Positions 6,492 through 11,138 of a DNA stretch of 11,138 bases are shown piece by piece. A program made the position numbers and the translations under genes. The DNA is from JBPCRW01 sp050996405 (GTDB taxonomy: Bacteria; Acidobacteriota; Blastocatellia; Pyrinomonadales; Pyrinomonadaceae). The notes under the pieces were generated by a model. It saw only the letters and a list, made by a program, of their open reading frames with translations. It ran no database searches and was not told where the DNA came from. Where the stretch lies: positions 1-11,138 of the forward strand of contig JBPCRW010000265.1 in NCBI GenBank assembly GCA_050996405.1, read 5' to 3'. Positions within the stretch are counted from its first letter, which is position 1, and each line of letters opens with the position of its first letter.

Positions 6492-7409
6492 ATGCTTGAA
6501 GAATATCTGAATCAATTTCTCCAACATCTGCGTTACGAGCGCAACGTCAGCACACACACTTTGCGAAATTATTCGAGCGACCTCGAACAGTTCCGCGATT
6601 ATCTTTTCAGAATCGAAAAACGGACGGAAATTCCAGTCTCCGAGATTGACCATTTGACGATTCGTGAATGGATGGCTTCGCTTCACAGTCTGAACAAAAA
6701 GAAAACTTCGATTGCGCGAAAACTCGCGTCTTTGAGAACTTTTTTTCAGTTCCTCGTGCGCGAAGGCGTGTTGGAAAATAATCCCGCGCGCCTTGTCGCC
6801 ACGCCGCGCGTCGAACGGAAACTTCCCAATCATCTTTCAATGGAAGATGCCGTCCGCTTTATCGAAACGCCGGATTTAAACACGGATTTAGGCAAACGCG
6901 ACCGAGCGATTTTAGAATTTCTTTACGCGACCGGCGTGCGCGTCGGCGAACTCGTCGGACTTAATTTAAAGGATATTGATTTCCGCGAAAAACTCGTGCG
7001 CGTCACGGGCAAAAGAAAAAAGCAGCGCATCCTGCCGTTCGGCGAGCCGTCGCTGCAAGCCTTGATGTTTTATCTCAACGAAACGCGCCCGATTTTTCTG
7101 AACAATTGTCCGCCAATCGAGCGCGACGACCATGCCGTTTTTTTGAATTATCAAGGAACGCGCATCACCACGCGCAGCGTCGGGCGAATGATTGATAAAT
7201 ACATCAAAATCTGCGCCGACATTCACCCCGATATTTCGCCGCATTCTCTAAGGCATTCCTTTGCCACGCATCTACTCGATTCCGGCGCGGACTTGCGCGA
7301 CATTCAGGAACTCTTAGGACACGCGCGGCTTTCGACGACGCAGATTTACACGCACGTTTCGATGGAAAAACTGATTGAAGTTTATGACCGCGCGCATCCA
7401 AAAGCGTGA
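6492..7409 (+). CDS. xerC: Tyrosine recombinase, XerC/XerD type
   Basis: This 305-residue site-specific recombinase has an N-terminal SAM-like DNA-binding domain (about 1-95, starting MLEEYLNQFLQHLRYERNVS) and a C-terminal catalytic domain. The full catalytic set is visible: Arg150 (ATGVRVGEL), Lys174 (VTGKRKKQR), His251 and Arg254 (HSLRHSFATH), His277 (LLGHARLSTT) and the nucleophile Tyr286 (QIYTHVS). Length and motif spacing match the Xer proteins that resolve chromosome dimers at dif during cell division. The alternative is a closely related integrase of a mobile element, but no att site, cargo or other mobile gene is visible. I cannot separate XerC from XerD by eye, so the symbol is provisional. 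The ATG at 6492 sits 2 nt after repeat D, leaving no space for a Shine-Dalgarno sequence. dapB follows after 27 nt. Confidence 0.88.
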   Translation: MLEEYLNQFLQHLRYERNVSTHTLRNYSSDLEQFRDYLFRIEKRTEIPVSEIDHLTIREWMASLHSLNKKKTSIARKLASLRTFFQFLVREGVLENNPARLVATPRVERKLPNHLSMEDAVRFIETPDLNTDLGKRDRAILEFLYATGVRVGELVGLNLKDIDFREKLVRVTGKRKKQRILPFGEPSLQALMFYLNETRPIFLNNCPPIERDDHAVFLNYQGTRITTRSVGRMIDKYIKICADIHPDISPHSLRHSFATHLLDSGADLRDIQELLGHARLSTTQIYTHVSMEKLIEVYDRAHPKA

Positions 7410-7436
7410 AATTCCGCAGGAAAACTGAAAACAATT

Positions 7437-8159
7437 ATGAAAATAGCTCTAATCGGTTACGGCGCGATGGGCAAACTCGTTAAAAGTTTAGCCGAAGCGA
7501 AAGGTTACGAGATTGCCGTGATTATCGATGAAAAAGACGCGAATCTGTCCGCCGGAGAATTGGCTAAAAAGTTAAAAGCTGCCGACGTTGCGATTGATTT
7601 TTCGTCAAGCGATGCAGTCAGAAAAACGGTCGAAGCGTGTCTCGCGGCAAACGTTCCGCTAATCGAAGGCGCAACCGGCTGGAACGCCGAACGGAAAGCG
7701 ATAAAAAATTTAGTCGAAGAAAAACAGGGCGCGTTTTGTTATGGCGCGAATTTTAGCGTCGGCGTGAATTTGTTTTACCGAATCGCCGATTTCGCGGCGG
7801 AGCTTTTCAGTAAATTCGACGATTACGAAGCGTTTATCGAAGAACGCCATCACTCGCGCAAAAAGGACGCGCCGAGCGGCACGGCTTTGAAGTTAAAGGA
7901 AATTATTGCGAAACACATCACAAAAGATTTTTCGGTTTCCTCAACTCGCGCCGGACAAATTCCAGGAACGCACATTGTCGGTTTTGACGGCGCGGCGGAT
8001 ACAATTGAACTCGCGCACGCGGCGCGTTCACGCGAAGGTTTCGCTTCGGGCGCGATTTTAGCGGCGGAATGGATTATCGGCAAAAAAGGCTTTTGGGAAT
8101 TTACTGAAGTGATGGACGAGATTTTGAAAAAAATTAACCGCGAAGAACAAAAAAATTGA
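7437..8159 (+). CDS. dapB: 4-hydroxy-tetrahydrodipicolinate reductase
   Basis: DapB reduces the DapA product to tetrahydrodipicolinate with NAD(P)H in diaminopimelate/lysine synthesis, in the cytoplasm. The 240-residue protein shows the nucleotide-binding loop ALIGYGAMGKLV (4-15), IDFSSSDA (53-60), GATGW (78-82) and GANFSVGVNLF (103-113). The signature EERHHSRKKDAPSGTALKL (135-153) has His138 as the likely acid/base and Lys142 as the substrate-binding lysine (compare H159/K163 in E. coli). It is on the short side for DapB but no motif is missing. The start at 7437 is fixed by the Rossmann strand beginning at residue 2; an AGG lies about 16 nt upstream, too far to be a convincing ribosome binding site. 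The last residues (NREEQKN) and TGA fall in the left arm of repeat E. Confidence 0.96.
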   Translation: MKIALIGYGAMGKLVKSLAEAKGYEIAVIIDEKDANLSAGELAKKLKAADVAIDFSSSDAVRKTVEACLAANVPLIEGATGWNAERKAIKNLVEEKQGAFCYGANFSVGVNLFYRIADFAAELFSKFDDYEAFIEERHHSRKKDAPSGTALKLKEIIAKHITKDFSVSSTRAGQIPGTHIVGFDGAADTIELAHAARSREGFASGAILAAEWIIGKKGFWEFTEVMDEILKKINREEQKN

Positions 8160-8189
8160 AAATTTTGTGCGCTTTGCGTCTTTGTGGTG
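8137..8189. repeat. Degenerate intergenic inverted repeat, family E
   Basis: The right side 8164-8189 consists of three tandem units, roughly TTTGTGCGC, TTTGCGTC, TTTGTGGTG. The left side ACCGCGAAGAAC (8137-8148) is complementary to the end of the right side at about 8 of 12 positions, followed by an A-run; a middle portion appears to be missing from the left arm. The element overlaps the last codons and stop of dapB and ends 11 nt before dapA. It looks like an eroded member of the same general class as repeats A-D. Confidence 0.6.
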
Positions 8190-8200
8190 AAATAAAAATT

Positions 8201-9100
8201 ATGACGATTAAATTAGATTGGCTTCGAGGCTGCGGAACGGCTCTGGTCACGCCGTTCAAAAAAGACGGAAGTATTGACGACGAATGTTTCAAAAAACTCG
8301 TCGAACGCCAAATAAAAAACGGCGTTAAATTACTGATTCCGTGCGGCACGACCGGCGAAGCCGTCACAATGAGCGAAGCAGAAAAAATTCACGTTATCCG
8401 AATGACGATTGAAGTCGCGCACAAATTAAAAGCGAAAGTCGTCGCCGGAACGGGCAGCAGCAACACGTCGGCGGCGATTGATTTCACCAGAAAGGCGCGG
8501 GAATTAGGCGCGGACGCGGCTCTCGTCGTCGCGCCGTATTATAACAAACCGACGCAGGAAGGAATGTTCGCGCATTTCGGCGAGATTGCGAAATCGGTCA
8601 AAAAATTTCCGATAATGCTGTATAACGTGCCTTCGCGCACCGCGTCAAATATTTCAAGCGAGACGACTTTAAAATTGGCGAACGAATACGAAAACATCGT
8701 CGCCACGAAAGAAGCGTCGGGAAATTTTTCGCAGATTATGCAGATTTGTCAGAATCGCCCGAAAAATTTCAGAGTTTTTTCCGGCGACGACGCGACGACT
8801 TTGCCGCTAATCGCTGTCGGCGCGGACGGACTTGTTTCGGTTTGCTCGAATGAAATCCCAAAGGACACTTCTCAAATGGTCGAAAAAGCGTTGGCTGGCG
8901 CGTGGACTGCCGCAAGGAAAATTCATTACAAAATTCTCGCGCTGATGGAAGCGAATTTTATCGAAGCCTCGCCCGCGCCGTGCAAATTCGTGATGAAGGA
9001 AATGAATCTTTTGGAAGAAAATTTAAGACTGCCGCTCGTTCCCGTGACCGAACCGACACGCAGGAAATTGAGAGATATTTTGAAAGAACTCTCAAAATAG
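8201..9100 (+). CDS. dapA: 4-hydroxy-tetrahydrodipicolinate synthase
   Basis: DapA condenses pyruvate with aspartate semialdehyde through a Schiff base, the committed step to diaminopimelate and lysine. The 299-residue TIM-barrel protein shows GCGTALVTPF (10-19), the GTTGE loop (49-53), APYYNKPTQEGMFAHF (111-126) with the tyrosine pair, YNVPSRT (141-147) containing the catalytic Tyr141 and substrate-binding Arg146, and KEASGN with the Schiff-base lysine Lys170. Length is normal. I chose ATG 8201. An in-frame TTG at 8156 would add fifteen residues that are simply repeat E translated, and it overlaps the dapB stop. No lysine riboswitch or Shine-Dalgarno is apparent in the 41-nt gap. dapD follows 4 nt after the stop, so the two are almost certainly in one operon. 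Confidence 0.96.
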   Translation: MTIKLDWLRGCGTALVTPFKKDGSIDDECFKKLVERQIKNGVKLLIPCGTTGEAVTMSEAEKIHVIRMTIEVAHKLKAKVVAGTGSSNTSAAIDFTRKARELGADAALVVAPYYNKPTQEGMFAHFGEIAKSVKKFPIMLYNVPSRTASNISSETTLKLANEYENIVATKEASGNFSQIMQICQNRPKNFRVFSGDDATTLPLIAVGADGLVSVCSNEIPKDTSQMVEKALAGAWTAARKIHYKILALMEANFIEASPAPCKFVMKEMNLLEENLRLPLVPVTEPTRRKLRDILKELSK

Positions 9101-9104
9101 AATT

Positions 9105-9935
9105 ATGAATCTACAAGAAAAAATCGAAAAATTATTTACGCAGTCGGAATTTGAGGCGGGCGACCACGAAACTTTTAACGAATTCAAAACCGAACTGCGG
9201 ACTGGCAGAATTCGCGCGGCGGAAAAAGATGAAAGCGGGAATTGGAAAGTAAATGCTTGGGTAAAACGCGGAATTTTGCTCGGTTTCAAAATGGGCGAAA
9301 TGGTCAATATGTCTTTCAGCGGCGAAACGTTTCAGTTTTTCGATAAAAATACATATCCGCTGCGCCCGATGAACCTGGACGATAAAATTCGCATCGTGCC
9401 GGGCGGCTCGGCGATTCGTGACGGCTCGTTTGTCGGGCAAAATGTCGTGCTGATGCCGCCGTGTTATGTCAATGTCGGAGCTTTTGTTGACGAAGGAACG
9501 ATGATTGATTCGCACGCGCTTGTCGGCAGTTGCGCGCAAATCGGAAAGCGCGTTCACCTGTCGGCAGCGGCGCAAATCGGCGGCGTTTTAGAACCCGTTA
9601 ACGCTAATCCGGTCGTCATTGAAGATGATGTTTTGGTCGGCTGCAACACGTGCGTTTATGAAGGAACAATCGTTCGTGAAAAAGCCGTTTTAGCAAGCGG
9701 AGTGATTTTAACGCGCTCGACTCCGGTTTTTGATTTGGTGAATGAAACGATTATCAAATCCGACGGCGAAAAGCCTCTGGAAATTCCGGCGGGCGCGGTC
9801 GTCGTGCAAGGCGCGCGCCAAATTACGAGCGGTTTCGGCAAGGAAAACGGTTTATCAATTTACGCGCCCGTTATCGTCAAATACCGCGACGAAAAAACCG
9901 ACGCTTCGACAAAATTGGAAGATTATCTGCGATAA
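9105..9935 (+). CDS. dapD: 2,3,4,5-tetrahydropyridine-2,6-dicarboxylate N-succinyltransferase
   Basis: DapD transfers succinyl from succinyl-CoA to tetrahydrodipicolinate, so this organism uses the succinylase branch of diaminopimelate synthesis. The 276-residue length matches E. coli DapD (274). An alpha-helical N-terminal domain (1-95) precedes a left-handed beta-helix built from hexapeptide repeats, seen as VPGGSAIRDGSFVGQNVVLM (98-117) through YVNVGAFVDEGTMIDSHALVGSCAQIG (121-147), AAAQIGGVLEP (155-164) and VVIEDDVLVGCN (170-181). The C-terminal cap carries GAVVVQGARQI (230-240). The ATG is 4 nt after dapA, without a Shine-Dalgarno (AATAGAATT precedes it), which fits translational coupling. 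The downstream genes dapC and dapE are not adjacent; a lipid kinase follows instead. Confidence 0.96.
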   Translation: MNLQEKIEKLFTQSEFEAGDHETFNEFKTELRTGRIRAAEKDESGNWKVNAWVKRGILLGFKMGEMVNMSFSGETFQFFDKNTYPLRPMNLDDKIRIVPGGSAIRDGSFVGQNVVLMPPCYVNVGAFVDEGTMIDSHALVGSCAQIGKRVHLSAAAQIGGVLEPVNANPVVIEDDVLVGCNTCVYEGTIVREKAVLASGVILTRSTPVFDLVNETIIKSDGEKPLEIPAGAVVVQGARQITSGFGKENGLSIYAPVIVKYRDEKTDASTKLEDYLR

Positions 9936-9938
9936 TTT

Positions 9939-10844
9939 ATGCCGTTACTGATTAAAGTTATCGTCAACGCCGGTTCGGGCAGCGTCGAGTGCGATGAAAC
10001 GAAACGCCGTTTGCAAGCAGCCTTTCGCGCACATTCGATTGAAGCCGAAATTCATCTCGCGCAAAGCGGCAGGGAAATTATCGAACTGGCAAAACGCGCC
10101 GCGCAAAGCGACACGGAAATAATCTGTGCAGGCGGCGGCGACGGCACAATTAGTGCGGTCGCTTCGATAGTTTCCGGCACAAATAAAACGCTCGGCGTTT
10201 TGCCGCTCGGCACGCTCAACAATTTCTCGAAGGATTTAAGGATTCCGCAAAATATCGAAGAAGCCGTCCGCGTTATTGCCGAAAATAACGTCAAGCAAAT
10301 TGATGTCGGCGAAGTCAACGGACATATTTTCGTCAATAATTCGAGCATCGGTCTTTACCCGCATATTGTTAAAGACCGCGAACAGCAGCAGCATTTAGGA
10401 CACGGAAAATGGCGTTCGGCATTCTGGGCGGCGTTAAAAATTTTAAAGCATTCGCCTTTTTTCGCCGTCAAACTCGAAACCGAAGAAAATATTCGTATCG
10501 TTAAAACGCCTTTTGTTTTTGTCGGCAACGGCGAATACGAGATGGATTTTTTCAACATCGGCAGACGCGCCGAAATAGATGACGGCAAATTGAGCGTCTA
10601 TTTTCTGCACCGCAGCGGGCGCAAAGGTTTATTTCTGCTCGCGCTTCGGACGATTTTCGGAAGATTGCGGCAAACAAAGGATTTCGAGGAGATAAGCGTT
10701 ACAGAAATTACGTTTGAAACAAAAAAGAGACAAATTTTAGTCGCGTTTGACGGCGAAATTAAAATGCTCAAAACGCCGCTTCATTACAAAATTCATCCGC
10801 AGGTTTTGCGCGTCATCGCGCCTCAAGAAATTAGCCGCGAATAA
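9939..10844 (+). CDS. Diacylglycerol-kinase-family lipid kinase (DagK/YegS/BmrU type)
   Basis: This 301-residue protein of the DAGK catalytic family uses ATP to phosphorylate a lipid such as diacylglycerol or a sphingoid/undecaprenol-like substrate. Seen: VNAGSGSV (9-16), the nucleotide-binding CAGGGDGTISAV (63-74), LPLGTLNNFSKDL (88-100), IGLYPHIV (137-144), the VFVGNGEYEMDF region (193-204) and the C-terminal AFDGE (269-273), which completes the active site. The substrate cannot be told from sequence. It starts 3 nt after dapD and so sits in the dap operon by position. A metallophosphoesterase follows, and a kinase next to a phosphatase-type enzyme could act on the same lipid pool, but that is inference. 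The last residues (SRE) and TAA lie in repeat A2. Confidence 0.9.
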   Translation: MPLLIKVIVNAGSGSVECDETKRRLQAAFRAHSIEAEIHLAQSGREIIELAKRAAQSDTEIICAGGGDGTISAVASIVSGTNKTLGVLPLGTLNNFSKDLRIPQNIEEAVRVIAENNVKQIDVGEVNGHIFVNNSSIGLYPHIVKDREQQQHLGHGKWRSAFWAALKILKHSPFFAVKLETEENIRIVKTPFVFVGNGEYEMDFFNIGRRAEIDDGKLSVYFLHRSGRKGLFLLALRTIFGRLRQTKDFEEISVTEITFETKKRQILVAFDGEIKMLKTPLHYKIHPQVLRVIAPQEISRE

Positions 10845-10902
10845 CACAAATAACGCAAATAGAATAAGAAAAATAATTTGTGTTATTTGTATTATTCGCG
10901 GC
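10834..10902. repeat. Intergenic inverted repeat, family A copy 2
   Basis: The left arm 10834-10861 and right arm 10875-10902 match at 25 of 28 positions with a 13-nt A-rich loop, giving a strong predicted hairpin. Each arm contains a ~9-nt direct repeat (ATAACACAA, ATAACGCAA). It is the better-preserved copy of the element at 392-460 and shares its 18-nt left boundary. It starts inside the last codons of the lipid kinase, provides its TAA (10842-10844), and ends 16 nt before the next ATG. Confidence 0.88.
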
Positions 10903-10918
10903 AGAATCTTTTACAGCT

Positions 10919-11138
10919 ATGCGAACAATCGTTCATATCTCGGACATTCATTTCGGCAAAATTGATTACGCGGTTGTCAAACGTCTGAAGGAAAAAATTT
11001 GCGAGATAAATCCAAATCTCGTAGTCGTTTCCGGCGATTTGACGCAGCGCGCGCGGACGGAGCAATTCGTCGAAGCGAAAGCGTTTTTGGATTCTTTGCC
11101 GAAGCCGCAAATCGTCGTTCCGGGCAACCACGATATTC
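10919..11138 (+). CDS. Calcineurin-like metallophosphoesterase, N-terminal part (3' end outside window)
   Basis: ATG 10919 opens a frame that stays open to the window end, giving 73 residues. The dinuclear-metal motifs of the calcineurin-like phosphoesterase family appear in order: D-x-H at Asp9/His11 (ISDIHFG), GD at Gly39-Asp40 (VVVSGDLTQ) and GNHD at 69-72. The sequence IVHISDIHFG...LVVVSGDLTQRA resembles CpdA-like or class III nucleotide phosphodiesterase-related proteins; the substrate is unknown. The start is supported by the motif's position near the N-terminus; there is no Shine-Dalgarno. Metal-binding histidines of the C-terminal half are outside the window. Confidence 0.92.
   Translation, partial: MRTIVHISDIHFGKIDYAVVKRLKEKICEINPNLVVVSGDLTQRARTEQFVEAKAFLDSLPKPQIVVPGNHDI

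Noticed and set aside
9132..9575. Long reverse-strand reading frame opposite dapD (147 codons)
   Set aside because: It is antisense to a well-conserved gene, very Arg-rich, with no recognisable domain; the same type of mirror frame occurs opposite most genes here owing to codon bias.
10834..10912. Intrinsic terminator after the lipid kinase
   Set aside because: The hairpin is strong but AT-rich, and the downstream bases AGAATCTTTTACAG lack a continuous T-run; the stem is one of a dispersed repeat family, so a terminator call is not justified from sequence.

Overview
The window reads as an ordinary chromosomal stretch of a free-living bacterium, most likely an acidobacterium (Blastocatellia-like). 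The clearest taxonomic pointer is the secreted von Willebrand factor A protein at 5358-6422, whose layout matches the VWFA-related family expanded in Acidobacteriota. TrmFO (the folate-dependent tRNA methyltransferase) and a complete-looking dapB-dapA-dapD set fit that but do not prove it. All thirteen genes recognised run on the + strand; I found no credible gene on the - strand, no RNA gene, no CRISPR array and no transposase.

Layout. 3-393: the 3' end of a D-Ala-D-Ala dipeptidase gene and a small three-helix membrane protein. 470-2831: an orphan 2-oxoacid dehydrogenase E1 alpha subunit, then the Na+/H+ antiporter NhaA. 2908-4248: trmFO. 4276-5171: an unrecognised 53-residue membrane protein whose stop overlaps the start of a TauE/SafE-type permease. 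5358-7409: the secreted VWA protein and a XerC/D-type tyrosine recombinase. 7437-9935: dapB, dapA and dapD, three steps of diaminopimelate/lysine synthesis by the succinylase route. 9939-10844: a diacylglycerol-kinase-family lipid kinase 3 nt after dapD. 10919-11138: the start of a calcineurin-like metallophosphoesterase, cut by the window end.

The genes are mostly housekeeping. Cell-wall precursor supply (the DAP genes, and peptide turnover by the dipeptidase) is the only clear shared theme. No new defence or biosynthetic system is visible. The unusual layer is between the genes: almost every gap longer than about 40 nt is filled by an inverted repeat whose arms are themselves short tandem repeats. 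At least five sequence families occur (A-E, seven copies). In six copies the element begins at or inside the stop codon of the upstream gene, and several end a few bases before the next start codon. In this way they supply C-terminal residues and stop codons (TrmFO, the lipid kinase, DapB) and they create false upstream start codons for the next gene. Starts in the window also largely lack Shine-Dalgarno sequences, and eight of thirteen have TT directly before the ATG.
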